A stretch of 64,000 nt of DNA. Origin: Streptomyces shenzhenensis (GTDB lineage: Bacteria; Actinomycetota; Actinomycetes; Streptomycetales; Streptomycetaceae). A program made the position numbers and the translations under genes. Below the pieces are notes generated by a model, which was not told the DNA's origin, did not search any database, and was given only the letters and a program-made list of their open reading frames with translations. The stretch is taken from assembly GCF_003688995.1 (NCBI RefSeq), contig NZ_PENI01000009.1, positions 209,321-273,320 on the forward strand, given 5' to 3'. This document shows positions 27,754 to 36,896 of the stretch, in pieces. Numbering within the stretch: position 1 is the first letter of the stretch; the number at the start of each line of letters is the position of its first letter.

Positions 27754-27910
27754 AAGCGCTTTCTCGTGACGTCAACCCTTCGGCGCCCAAATGGCGGCGG
27801 TCAACCGTCTGCCTGACCAGTAGCGCCCCGGGCCCAACTCCTGCGGTGCGTCCACCAATTGCTGCAAGTGCCGTTGACTTCGGGGCAGTACGAAGCGAAG
27901 GTTGCCGCCG

Positions 27911-27926
27911 CGGTAAACGTTGTAAC
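27911..27926. promoter_or_regulatory. LacI-type operator 2, just before the GH67 gene
   Basis: CGGTAAACGTTGTAAC shares the 11-base AACGTTGTAAC with the site at 27738-27753 and ends 24 bp before the GH67 start, where binding would block transcription. A central ACGT core with AAC/GTT arms is typical of LacI-family regulators. The cognate regulator is not obvious: the site differs from that inferred for the LacI protein at 36.9-38.0 kb. Confidence 0.68.
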
Positions 27927-27950
27927 GACCGGTGGAGGAGGCTCACTGCG

Positions 27951-30900
27951 ATGGCGCAGTATCAGATCGGGCGTAGGCACGTGTTGCAGGCCTCGGCTTT
28001 GGCGTTCGCCGCAGCGGCCGCACCGTGGAGCACCTCTGCCGCCTCGGCCGCGCGACTGGTCGACGAGGACGGCTACGAGCTGTGGCTGCGCTACCCGCTC
28101 GTATCCGATCCCGACCGCCTCGATCAATACCGGCGGAGTCTGACGAGCATCGCCCGCCACGGTGACGGTCCAGTGCTGGAGAACGCCGAGGCCGAACTGC
28201 GGCGGGCCGTCGAAGGGCTCACCGGCCATACGCCCGCTGATGTCCGCGCCCCGAAAGCGGCGATCGTCGTCGGCCGGGTGCAGGACTCGTCGCTGCTGCG
28301 GTCCTACGTGGACGAGGACCGGGACTTCCGGCTCCGTGAGCAGGGTTTCGTGATCAAGTCAGTGGGAGCGCGCAACGGGCGTCGGCGGATCTTCGTCATC
28401 GGTCTCACCGAACGCGGGGTCCTCAGCGGAGTGTTCCACCTCATCCGGCTGTTGCAGCTCCATACACCGCTGTCGAAGGTGTCGACCCGGCAGAACCCGG
28501 CCGTCGGGTTGCGGATGATGAATCACTGGGACAACCGTGACGGCTCGATCGAGCGCGGATACGCCGGCACGACGATCTTCGGCTGGGACGAGCTGCCAGT
28601 GATCTCCGGCCGGCACGTCGACTACGCGCGGGCGATGGCCTCCATCGGGATCAACGCCTCGGTGATCAACAACGTCAACGCCGACGCGGACTTCATCAGC
28701 AGCGGCATGCTGGACAAACTGGCGCCGCTGGCTGCTCTCTTCCACTCATGGGGCATTTCCCTGTGGCTCTCGGTCGACTACGCCAGCCCACTCGTGCTGA
28801 CGACCGACGACGCGGACCCGATCGCGACGGCTGACCCCGCCGATCCTCGTGTGCGGCAATGGTGGAGCGCGAAGGCCGGCGAGATCTTCTCGAAGCTGGA
28901 CGGTTTCGGCGGCTTTCTGGTCAAAGCGAACTCCGAGGGCCGGCCCGGTCCGCTCGACTACGGCCGTACCCACGCCGAGGGCGCCAACATGCTGGCCAAG
29001 GCGGTACACCCGCACGGCGGGAAGATCGTCTGGCGTAGCTTCGTCCACGAGGACTTCAGCGACTGGGCGGAGTACCAGTACCGGACCTTCGCGCCGCTGG
29101 ACGGCGACTTCGACGACAACGTCGTCCTGCAGACGAAGTACGGACCGATCGACTTCCAGGTCCGCGAGCCGGTGCACCCGCTGTTCGGCCGGATGCGCCG
29201 CACCCACCAGATGGTCGAGCTCCAGCTGACCCAGGAGTACACCGGCCACGCGGTGCACACGTGCTATCTGGCGCCCATGTGGCGCGAGGTCCTGAGCTTC
29301 CCGACACAGGGACCGGTCAGCGGGCCGACCGTGGCCGAGATCCTCGCGGAGGGTTCGCTGCGGAAGCCGTGCACCGGCATCGCCGGCGTCAGCAACTTCG
29401 GCAACGACCGCGACTGGACCGGCTATCAGCTGGGCGCGGCCAACACCTATGCCTTCGGCCGCATGTGCTGGGACACCGACACCGACCCTCGGGACCTGGC
29501 CGAGGAATGGGTGCGAATGACCTTCGGTACCGACACGAAGGTCACCCGGGCCGTCGTCGACATCCTGGCCGGCTCCCGGGAGACGTACGAGGCGTACTCC
29601 TCCCCGCTCGGACTGGGATACTTCACCAACCCCGGCGGCGACCACTTCGAGCCGAATCCGAGGGCGACGCTCTTCCAGTCGCACCACACCACCGCCGAGG
29701 GCACCGGTTTTGACCGCACCACGGCCACCGGCAGCGGCTTCACCGGGCAGTACCCGAAGGCCTGGCAGGACCTCTACGAATCCCTGGAGACATGCCCCGA
29801 CGAGCTGCTGCTGTTCATGCACTGGGTCCGCTACGACCACCGCCTTCGCTCCGGCTCAACGGTCATCCAGCACATCTACGACACCCACTTCCAAGGCGTC
29901 GAAGAGGCCAAGCGGTTCCTCCTCGCCTGGCGCGCACTCGCCGGGCGGGTCGACGGGCAGCGCCACGACGACATCGAGGCAGCCTTCACGGCCCAGCTGG
30001 AGCACGCCCGGCTGTGGCGGGACGTCGTCGTCGGCTTCTATTTCGACCACAGCCGGCGCGTCGACGAGCGGCGCACATGGTTTCAAGTCGCCCTCGGGCC
30101 ACGGCGCGTGCTGCTCGGCGGCAGGGCGAACCTCCTGCCGGTCGACATCACCAACGCTTCGAAGGACAAGCATCAACTGCGTGTGCGACTGCGCCCGCCG
30201 AACGGGCAGTGGACCTCCGCGACCGCCACCGGCGAGGCTGACGGTGCCCGGACCGCCGAGCTCGAACTGTCGGTCGCCCCGACGCTGGCCGGCACCGTCG
30301 CACCGGCGGACTTCGAGGTGTCACCGAAGCTCACCCGCCTGGACGGGGCCATCCCGGACCTGGTGGTAGCCCCGGACGGTGCCCGCTGCCGACTGGCCCT
30401 GAACGCAGGACCGGACGGCGGTGCGTCGATGCCCGGTTACACCCCGCTGAAGCCGTCGTCCGCCTGGTCGCCGCAGGCCGGCTTCGGCTGGGTGGGGGAC
30501 AGACCCACCGGACGCGATCGCGGCGGCGAACCGCTGATCCGCGACATGCTCTACAACGACCGCTCACGGGTGCTGCGCATCGCCGTACCGGCCGGCCGGC
30601 ACACCGCGTACGCGCTCGTCGGCGACACCGGCGCGACGGCCTCGCCGACCAGGATCGCGGTGGACGGCAGGACAGTCGCCACCAGCCCCAGGCAGCCCAG
30701 CGGCACATTCACCTGGCTGGAGCTACCGCTGGACGGCGGCGCTTCGGGACGGACCCTGGACCTGACCTTCACCGGCGAGGGAGGGCCCTGGCGACTGAAC
30801 GCGCTGGCCCTTCCGGACGAGTCGCTGCCGAAGCCGTCCCTGCTGGTGATGAAGGCGACCACGGAACAGGTCTGGTGGACCGGACGGCCCAACGAGGTCA

Positions 30901-31598
30901 CCCTGCTGGTACGCAACACGGGCGACACGGACCGCGAGGTCACTGCCGGGCTCACCACCCCGGACAGCTGGGAGACGACTTCGGGCACCGTCACCGTCAG
31001 GGCGGGCACGGATGCGGAGCTGACGGTCACCGCCACCCCGGACTCGAAGCCCGGCTTCGCCACCGTGGGGATCCGGGTCGACAGCGGGAACGAGGAGATC
31101 GAGCGCGGCCGTTCGGTGCCGGTGGTGACCGCCCCGCACGCCGACGACGTCGTGCTGGCGCTCGACGCAGGGCCGGACGGGAGCCCCCTGGTGCCCGGCT
31201 GGACCCGGCTCACCCCCGGCGACCGGTACGACGACGAGCGCGGCTTCGGCTGGACCAAGGCGCGCCCCGACCCGCGCGACCGAGGTACCGGCGACGCCCT
31301 GCGGCGCGACTTCGTCACCCAGAAGATCAAGGACTCCGCGATCCGTCTGCGCGTGCCGGCCGGCAGGCACACCGTGTGGGTACTGAGCGGGGACATGGTC
31401 GCTGAGTCCGCGATCACCACCATCTCAGAGCACGGCACCGTCCTGGGCAGCTCCGGCGACGACACCCTGCCGGCGCGCACCTTCGTCTGGTTCGCCTTCG
31501 AACTGGACGGCGGGGCGTCCGGCCGCACCGCCGAACTGGACATCACCGGGTCGAAGTTGAACGGCCTGTGGCGGATCGGCGCGCTGGTCATCGTCTGA
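27951..31598 (+). CDS. Secreted multi-domain GH67 alpha-glucuronidase
   Basis: A 1215-residue protein starting at ATG 27951 behind GGAGGAGG. Residues 1-35 are a Tat-like signal (RRHVLQASALAFAAAAA). The GH67 part (~36-720) has the three catalytic-site residues: Glu329 (KANSEGRPGPLDYGRTHAEG, general acid), Asp401 (GPIDFQVREP) and Glu429 (ELQLTQEYTG). The 28-residue spacing between the last two is as in characterised enzymes. The C-terminal half is unusual: a ~140-residue beta-domain (from ~811), an NEW3-like domain (~960-1050) and a second copy of the beta-domain (~1065-1215). GH67 enzymes release 4-O-methylglucuronic acid from xylan-type chains and are mostly ~700-residue cytosolic proteins. 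The GH43 gene follows 83 bp later. Confidence 0.9.
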   Translation: MAQYQIGRRHVLQASALAFAAAAAPWSTSAASAARLVDEDGYELWLRYPLVSDPDRLDQYRRSLTSIARHGDGPVLENAEAELRRAVEGLTGHTPADVRAPKAAIVVGRVQDSSLLRSYVDEDRDFRLREQGFVIKSVGARNGRRRIFVIGLTERGVLSGVFHLIRLLQLHTPLSKVSTRQNPAVGLRMMNHWDNRDGSIERGYAGTTIFGWDELPVISGRHVDYARAMASIGINASVINNVNADADFISSGMLDKLAPLAALFHSWGISLWLSVDYASPLVLTTDDADPIATADPADPRVRQWWSAKAGEIFSKLDGFGGFLVKANSEGRPGPLDYGRTHAEGANMLAKAVHPHGGKIVWRSFVHEDFSDWAEYQYRTFAPLDGDFDDNVVLQTKYGPIDFQVREPVHPLFGRMRRTHQMVELQLTQEYTGHAVHTCYLAPMWREVLSFPTQGPVSGPTVAEILAEGSLRKPCTGIAGVSNFGNDRDWTGYQLGAANTYAFGRMCWDTDTDPRDLAEEWVRMTFGTDTKVTRAVVDILAGSRETYEAYSSPLGLGYFTNPGGDHFEPNPRATLFQSHHTTAEGTGFDRTTATGSGFTGQYPKAWQDLYESLETCPDELLLFMHWVRYDHRLRSGSTVIQHIYDTHFQGVEEAKRFLLAWRALAGRVDGQRHDDIEAAFTAQLEHARLWRDVVVGFYFDHSRRVDERRTWFQVALGPRRVLLGGRANLLPVDITNASKDKHQLRVRLRPPNGQWTSATATGEADGARTAELELSVAPTLAGTVAPADFEVSPKLTRLDGAIPDLVVAPDGARCRLALNAGPDGGASMPGYTPLKPSSAWSPQAGFGWVGDRPTGRDRGGEPLIRDMLYNDRSRVLRIAVPAGRHTAYALVGDTGATASPTRIAVDGRTVATSPRQPSGTFTWLELPLDGGASGRTLDLTFTGEGGPWRLNALALPDESLPKPSLLVMKATTEQVWWTGRPNEVTLLVRNTGDTDREVTAGLTTPDSWETTSGTVTVRAGTDAELTVTATPDSKPGFATVGIRVDSGNEEIERGRSVPVVTAPHADDVVLALDAGPDGSPLVPGWTRLTPGDRYDDERGFGWTKARPDPRDRGTGDALRRDFVTQKIKDSAIRLRVPAGRHTVWVLSGDMVAESAITTISEHGTVLGSSGDDTLPARTFVWFAFELDGGASGRTAELDITGSKLNGLWRIGALVIV

Positions 31599-31681
31599 CC
31601 GCGTCTCGCGACTGCGCACCCGCACTCCCCGCTTCACCGGCTGCCGCGGGCGGCCCGACCCGGAGAAGGAGACCACGACAC

Positions 31682-33961
31682 ATGGCACGATCCAACACGA
31701 CTGCGGAGACCGGAGCACCGCGCAGACGGGCCGGGCGGCTGGTTGCGACGGTCGCGGCGATCGGCGTGATCGGTTTCGGCGTGCAGCCGGCCACCGCCGA
31801 CCCCGGGGACCGTCCCGGGACGTACACGAACCACATCATGGACGACATCGCCGACGCCTACTCCGACCCGTCGATCATCCGCGGGAAGGACGGCTACTGG
31901 TACGCCTACGCGACCCAGACATACATGACCAAGCAGAACGCCGGCGGACCGTGGGAGTCACAGCACTTCATGCCGATCACCCGCTCGTCCGACCTGGTCA
32001 ATTGGACCTACGTCGGGGACGTGTTCGGTCCGGACAACCACCCTCAGTGGCGCGACTTCGAAAGCACCTATTACTGGGCGCCCGACATCCGGTACATCAA
32101 TGGCAAGTACTACTTGTACTACTCGGTGGCCGGTAACGACGACAACACCGTGGCCCTGGCCACCGCCGATCACCCCGCCGGGCCGTGGACGGACATCGGC
32201 CGCCCGGTCCTGCCGTACGGCAAGGAGGTCAACCAGATCGACCCGGCGGTGTTCGTCGACACCGACGGGGAGAAGTATCTGTACTACGGCTCGTTCCGCG
32301 ACGGCGGCATCCAGGCGGTACGGCTCAACGCCGAGGGTACGGCGCCGGCCGGCGAACCGGTGCAGGTGGTCGGCGCACGCCGCGGCGAGGCGGCGTACGT
32401 GCGAAAGCGCGACGGCTGGTACTACCTCTTCTACTCCGGGCTGGGCTGCTGCGCCCGTGACAAGGGCGCGTACCCGGTGTACGTCGGCCGGTCGAAGAGT
32501 CCGATGGGGCCGTTCGTCGACGCTGAGGGCGTGGGCCTGGCCGACCTGCATCCGGGCGGGACGATCGTCAACTCGCCCAACGGCAACAGGTGGGTGGCCA
32601 CCGGGCACTCGGCCGACGTGGTGGACAAGTCAGGCCAGGAGTGGATACTCACCAACGGCTTCGATCGTTTCGAGAAGGACCCGGGCTGGGGCGGACGTCC
32701 CACGGTGATGGACCGCCTTGACTGGATCGACGGATGGCCGACTGTGCGCGCCGGTGCCTGGACCAGCGAGGGCACCCAGACCGCGCCGGTCGCGACGTGG
32801 GACGTCGGCAGCGGCTTCCAGGCCGGACTCGGAGGCTTCCGGACCCTGGGAACCGGCGTCTGGAAGGCAGGCGTCGACTCGGACTCGGGCCGCTACGCGC
32901 GAGCCACCGACGGCGGCTCCGCCCCGCAGCTGCTGCTGCCGAACCGTGCCCCGAAGGGCGACGTACGGCTGGAGACCGATGTGCGGGTACGTGACGACCG
33001 CGGGCGCGTCGGACTGGTCCTGGCTTCCCGGGGCGTCGCCGACCACCTGATCGCCTGGGTCGGATCCGGCAGTGCCCTGACAGTCGAGCTGACCCGGGGC
33101 GGCAAGGTGCGGAAGACCTGGACGGAGCGACTGCACTCCGGCGCCGATGTAAGGACCTGGCACTCGCTGAACGCCGAGATCCGCGACGGCCGAGCGCGGG
33201 TGGAGATCAGCTCGGCGATGCTGGGGATGCCCCTCGCCGAGATCGAGGTGCACGTCCCCGCCACATGGGACAGGGGCGGCGCCGCGTCCAGCCACGGCTC
33301 GGGCGAGGTCGACAACGTCGGGGTCACCAGGCTCTTCACCCCGGTGACGAGGAAGAAGCCCGAGCCGAGGGTCGGCGAGGAGTTGACGTCCCGCCGTGAG
33401 GACTTCACCGACGACAGCCTGGACGGCTGGGAGTGGTTCGGTCCGCCCGACGGAAAGGTGGCCGACGGGAGATATGTGTGGCCCACCCAGGACGCCGACT
33501 TCTCCGGCAACGGAACGATGGCATCCGCTCTGCTCCGTGCGGCTCCCAAGGGGACCTACACGGTGGAGACCAAGCTGCACCTGCCCATCACCGACGCCCC
33601 CGACGGCCGGAGCCAGGCCGGGATCATCGCCTTCCGCAGCCCGAAGGACTCCATCCACCTCGCACCGACCCGCACCGGACCGACTCGCCAGGTGTTCCTG
33701 TGGATCGGCCGGGACCGGGACTCGTGGCCGGAGATGCAGATCGGCCCCTCGGCGGACACCATGTGGCTGCGCCTGCGGCACACCGTCAACCGGAAGACCG
33801 GCGAGCACATGTACCAGGCGGCGACCAGCCGCGACGGGAAGAAATACATCTGGGGCGGTGTCTGGCACCTGCCGGCCGGCGACGACCCACGCATCGGCCT
33901 GGTCTCACTGGCGGGCGAGGGCTTGACTGCTGAGTTCGACTACGTCCGCTTCTACCGCTGA
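31682..33961 (+). CDS. Secreted GH43 arabinan endo-1,5-alpha-L-arabinosidase-like enzyme
   Basis: A 759-residue protein starting at ATG 31682 behind GGAGAAGGAG. The signal peptide is GRLVATVAAIGVIGFGVQPA, ending near ATA-D. The five-bladed GH43 propeller carries the expected acids: Asp62 (YSDPSIIRGKDGYWYAYA, base), Asp187 (QIDPAVFVDTDGEKYLYYGS) and Glu236 (RRGEAAYVRKRDGWYYLFYS, acid). Two concanavalin-like beta-sandwich domains follow (~370-560, and ~570-759 beginning REDFTDDSLDGWEWFG). It would cut arabinan or arabinose side chains outside the cell. It is probably co-transcribed with the GH67 gene. Subfamily and exact substrate are inferred. Confidence 0.87.
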   Translation: MARSNTTAETGAPRRRAGRLVATVAAIGVIGFGVQPATADPGDRPGTYTNHIMDDIADAYSDPSIIRGKDGYWYAYATQTYMTKQNAGGPWESQHFMPITRSSDLVNWTYVGDVFGPDNHPQWRDFESTYYWAPDIRYINGKYYLYYSVAGNDDNTVALATADHPAGPWTDIGRPVLPYGKEVNQIDPAVFVDTDGEKYLYYGSFRDGGIQAVRLNAEGTAPAGEPVQVVGARRGEAAYVRKRDGWYYLFYSGLGCCARDKGAYPVYVGRSKSPMGPFVDAEGVGLADLHPGGTIVNSPNGNRWVATGHSADVVDKSGQEWILTNGFDRFEKDPGWGGRPTVMDRLDWIDGWPTVRAGAWTSEGTQTAPVATWDVGSGFQAGLGGFRTLGTGVWKAGVDSDSGRYARATDGGSAPQLLLPNRAPKGDVRLETDVRVRDDRGRVGLVLASRGVADHLIAWVGSGSALTVELTRGGKVRKTWTERLHSGADVRTWHSLNAEIRDGRARVEISSAMLGMPLAEIEVHVPATWDRGGAASSHGSGEVDNVGVTRLFTPVTRKKPEPRVGEELTSRREDFTDDSLDGWEWFGPPDGKVADGRYVWPTQDADFSGNGTMASALLRAAPKGTYTVETKLHLPITDAPDGRSQAGIIAFRSPKDSIHLAPTRTGPTRQVFLWIGRDRDSWPEMQIGPSADTMWLRLRHTVNRKTGEHMYQAATSRDGKKYIWGGVWHLPAGDDPRIGLVSLAGEGLTAEFDYVRFYR

Positions 33962-34101
33962 CAGTTGGTGCTCGGAGACGACCTCGCCTACGGCACCGAC
34001 GTCTGGATCTGCGCCGTCAAAGGCCACTCCACCGACAGCCTCCGCCCCCGCATCCCAGGTTCGGCAACGGCAGGGGGCGACCGACGCACTCCCCAGCCTC
34101 A

Positions 34102-35607
34102 CTACGAGACGTCGGCCGGCTCGCTCACATGGTCGTCCGTGCAACGCAGCGCAGGGATTGCCGCCGAGATCAGCAGCCCGGTGAGGACAAGGGCGGCCAT
34201 GAGCAGCCAGGCGTTGGTGAACGCACGGTCGCGGTAGAAGGAGGTGCCGGCGACGGTGGTGGAGTCGGCGGCGAGGGTGAGGTAGAGGGCCTGGCTGCTC
34301 AAGGTCAGGAAGACCTGGCCGAGCAGGGAGGCCATACCGGTTGCGGCTGCCTGTTCCTGCGGTGTCACGACTGAGAGGATCATGGTCTGCTGGCCGGCCA
34401 TGAGCATGCCGCCGCCGAGGCCGATCACCAGACTGCAGGTGATGACCTGGAGTTGACTGGAGTGGTAAAGCGCGGCGCAGACGAACCCGGCGGCCAGTAT
34501 CACCAGAGCGGCGTACCAGAGTGTCCGCGGGCTGACGGTGCGTGCGGCGCGGCCCACGCCGATTCCGGCGCCGAAGGTCACGAGCCCGCCGGGAATGCCG
34601 ATGACTGCGTTGTGCAGCGCGCTCCAGCCGAGTCCGTCGGACACACCGGGGATCGACGGGTAGAGGGCGAGAAAGATCAGGATGGAGGCCGAGGCGAAGT
34701 AGGCGGCCTGGGACAGCGAAGAACCCAGCAACACCGTTGCTGTGGCTCGCCGGCGCAGCATCCGTAGGTCGACGATCGGCTCCTCGGCCCGCATCTCGCT
34801 GATCAGAAAGCCAGCCAGGCTGCCGAGAGCGGCGGTGAACAGGGCGATCACCGTCGCGGAGGCCCAGCCCCAGGCGTTTCCTTGCCCGATGGCGATGATC
34901 GTGAGCGACAGCGCGACGCCGAGCAGCAACGCTCCCGGCCAGTCGAGTCGGCCGGTGGCCGGGCGCCGCGGAGTCTCGGGTATGCACAGCAGAGCTGTGA
35001 ACGCGACCAGGGTGGATCCGACCAGGAACCACAGCGCCCCACGCCAGCCGTGGGTGTCCAGCAGCCAGGCGGACAGCAGCGGGGTGATCAGTGCGAGGAT
35101 GCCGAGTGACCCGGCGATCGTTCCCAGGGCGACGGTGGCCTTGCGCGGTGGGAAGAGGTCGCGTGCTGCCGCGAGCGTGAGTGCGGCAACTGGCCCGTAC
35201 AACCCCCCGATCACACGCCCGAAAACCATCACGGAATAGGTGGGGGCCAGCACGGTGACCAGGTCGCCTACGAGGCCGACAGCCGCGAGCACCAGCATGA
35301 CACGGCGCTTGCCGTAGGCGCTGCCGAAGCTCACGGCGAACGGGGTGGCCACGATCGTTGCCAGGGTGAAGGACAGGCTGAACCAGGCGATCTGGGTGGT
35401 GTGGAAGTGCTGAGCGATCTGCGGTTGGGCGTTGGCCGCCATGATGCCCGCGACGACCATGAGCTGTCCTGGCCAGATGAGAGCCCCGAGCTGGGCCAGT
35501 TCTCGTCTGGTCCAGCGGCCGGAGTCGGAAGTCGGAGCGGCACAGTGGGCCGGCTCGGGGGCACGGAACGGCGGGGCCTGGTCGGCCGTTTCAGTCGAAG
35601 GGTTCAC
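34102..35607 (-). CDS. MFS transporter, 14-helix DHA2 type
   Basis: A 501-residue inner-membrane protein with about 14 hydrophobic helices. A conserved A-like loop is present (SFGSAYGKRRVMLVLAAVGL) and the helix-5 region reads GSLGILALITPLLSAWLLDT. This layout is the drug:proton antiporter-2 type, usually exporting drugs or metabolites, though some act on sugars or siderophores. The TetR gene lies 239 bp upstream in the same direction, a typical regulator/efflux pair. Position inside the polysaccharide locus may be incidental. The 140 bp between its end and the GH43 gene shows nothing. Confidence 0.9.
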   Translation of the reverse strand: MNPSTETADQAPPFRAPEPAHCAAPTSDSGRWTRRELAQLGALIWPGQLMVVAGIMAANAQPQIAQHFHTTQIAWFSLSFTLATIVATPFAVSFGSAYGKRRVMLVLAAVGLVGDLVTVLAPTYSVMVFGRVIGGLYGPVAALTLAAARDLFPPRKATVALGTIAGSLGILALITPLLSAWLLDTHGWRGALWFLVGSTLVAFTALLCIPETPRRPATGRLDWPGALLLGVALSLTIIAIGQGNAWGWASATVIALFTAALGSLAGFLISEMRAEEPIVDLRMLRRRATATVLLGSSLSQAAYFASASILIFLALYPSIPGVSDGLGWSALHNAVIGIPGGLVTFGAGIGVGRAARTVSPRTLWYAALVILAAGFVCAALYHSSQLQVITCSLVIGLGGGMLMAGQQTMILSVVTPQEQAAATGMASLLGQVFLTLSSQALYLTLAADSTTVAGTSFYRDRAFTNAWLLMAALVLTGLLISAAIPALRCTDDHVSEPADVS

Positions 35608-35846
35608 GGGTTCTCCGAGGGCAGTCGGCCCACGGCGATGGCCGGGATCCGGGCGCTTTCTGGAACGGAGCGGGTTACTTAGCCTCGATGTCCGGTTTTG
35701 AGTTGTGGCACTTTAACTGGTGCAGTGCGTAGACGACCATGGTCCGGTAGGCACGTTCCTGACTGATCCCGGCCTCCACGAGGGAGATCGGCAGGCTCAC
35801 ATGTCCCGTGGGGCGGTCGCGGTCATGCCTCTCGTCCGGAGAGTTC

Positions 35847-36479
35847 TCAGCTGTCGAGACCCCGTCCGTCAACGGTGATGGTGCGGGCGAGCCGGTCGGC
35901 ATGCCGCCGGACGCCACCAACCAGGTCAAGGCGTCCTCGGGTCAGTACCCACTGGAGTTGAAGGCCGTCGCTCACGGCGATGCACTCGCGCGCAGTGGCG
36001 GCACAGTCCAGGTCCGGGACGAGTTCGCCGGCGGCGACACCGCTGCGGAAGCGCTGTGCGATCTCCTCGACGACGGCTTCGTACTGACGTGAATACAGCT
36101 CGTGAGCGGGGCTCGAAGGCTCGGACGCTTCCGAGGCCGTGATGACGAACAGTTCGATCAGACCTGGCTGCGACACATGCCATGCGGTGGCGTCGACCAT
36201 CTCCCTCAACGTCTCAACACCGCCGATGTCTATCGGAATAGCCGCCCAACGGTCGTCACCGGACTGCATCCGGAACTCGACCACGGCCAGGAGCAGATGG
36301 TGTTTGCTGGGAAAATGGTGCAACAAGCCGCTGTCGGAGATGCCGGCGTCCTGCGCGATCTGCGCCATCGACACCTGATGGTATCCCTCGGCGGCGAACC
36401 GCTGCGCCGCAGCCTCAACAATGCGAGTTCGTCGAGCGAGCCCCACCTTGTAAGCGCCTCTGGGACGCCGCGTCACCAT
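35847..36479 (-). CDS. TetR-family regulator upstream of the MFS transporter
   Basis: A 210-residue TetR regulator starting MVTRRPRGAYKVGLARRTRI at ATG 36479. No clear ribosome site precedes it, so translation may be leaderless or weak. The DNA-binding domain (~12-60) has IVEAAAQRFAAEGYHQVSMA and DAGISDSGLLHHFPSKHHL. The ligand-binding part is a typical helical bundle. It is transcribed in the same direction as the MFS gene and likely represses it. In the 35608-35846 gap, GCACT (35708-35712) and AGTGC (35724-35728) form a short inverted repeat that could be an operator, but the evidence is weak. Confidence 0.9.
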   Translation of the reverse strand: MVTRRPRGAYKVGLARRTRIVEAAAQRFAAEGYHQVSMAQIAQDAGISDSGLLHHFPSKHHLLLAVVEFRMQSGDDRWAAIPIDIGGVETLREMVDATAWHVSQPGLIELFVITASEASEPSSPAHELYSRQYEAVVEEIAQRFRSGVAAGELVPDLDCAATARECIAVSDGLQLQWVLTRGRLDLVGGVRRHADRLARTITVDGRGLDS

Positions 36480-36599
36480 GGGCCAGTACGATACCCACAG
36501 GTCACAGCCGACCGCCGGGGGCCCCGCAATCGGCCTGATCATGCCCGGCCGCGGTGAGGTGTTCGAGGGGCCGGGAGGGGACGAACAGGGCCTGCTATT

Positions 36600-36896
36600 T
36601 CACACAAGGCCGGCGCGTACGGCCCAGACGACGGCCTCGATGAGGGTTTCGACGCCGATCCGATCACAAATGACGCGGATCCGTCTGCGGACGGTTCGCT
36701 CGCTGACCCCGAGTTTACGCGCCACAGTCTCGAAGCCGAGCCCCTCAGCCAGCAGCACCAGCAGCCTCAGCTCGTGCACATCGAGCTGTACATCTGGATC
36801 CGGACCGATGCTCTTGATTGCAGGGATCACGGACTTCCCCCCTCCCCGGCCGCCGGGCATCCGACCGCCGGAGTCATCGGTGTCGTGCAGGATCAC
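36600..36896 (-). CDS. Small stand-alone LuxR-type helix-turn-helix protein
   Basis: A 98-residue protein whose GTG start (36894-36896) overlaps the stop of the LacI gene by four bases (GTGA). A Gly-rich N-terminus is followed by a helix-turn-helix of the LuxR/NarL kind: LDVHELRLLVLLAEGLGFET, VARKLGVSERTVRRRI, and ETLIEAVVWAVRAGLV. There is no receiver or ligand domain. Translational coupling to the LacI regulator suggests the two act together on the rhamnosidase genes. It is also in a run with the downstream TetR and MFS genes. Its low length and lack of an ATG make it easy to miss. Confidence 0.75.
   Translation of the reverse strand: MILHDTDDSGGRMPGGRGGGKSVIPAIKSIGPDPDVQLDVHELRLLVLLAEGLGFETVARKLGVSERTVRRRIRVICDRIGVETLIEAVVWAVRAGLV

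Noticed and set aside
35675..35929. 84-residue leftward frame between MFS and TetR genes
   Set aside because: It overlaps the 3' end of the TetR gene, has no ribosome site and no family match. The stretch VSLPISLVEAGISQERAY looked coding-like but is too weak.
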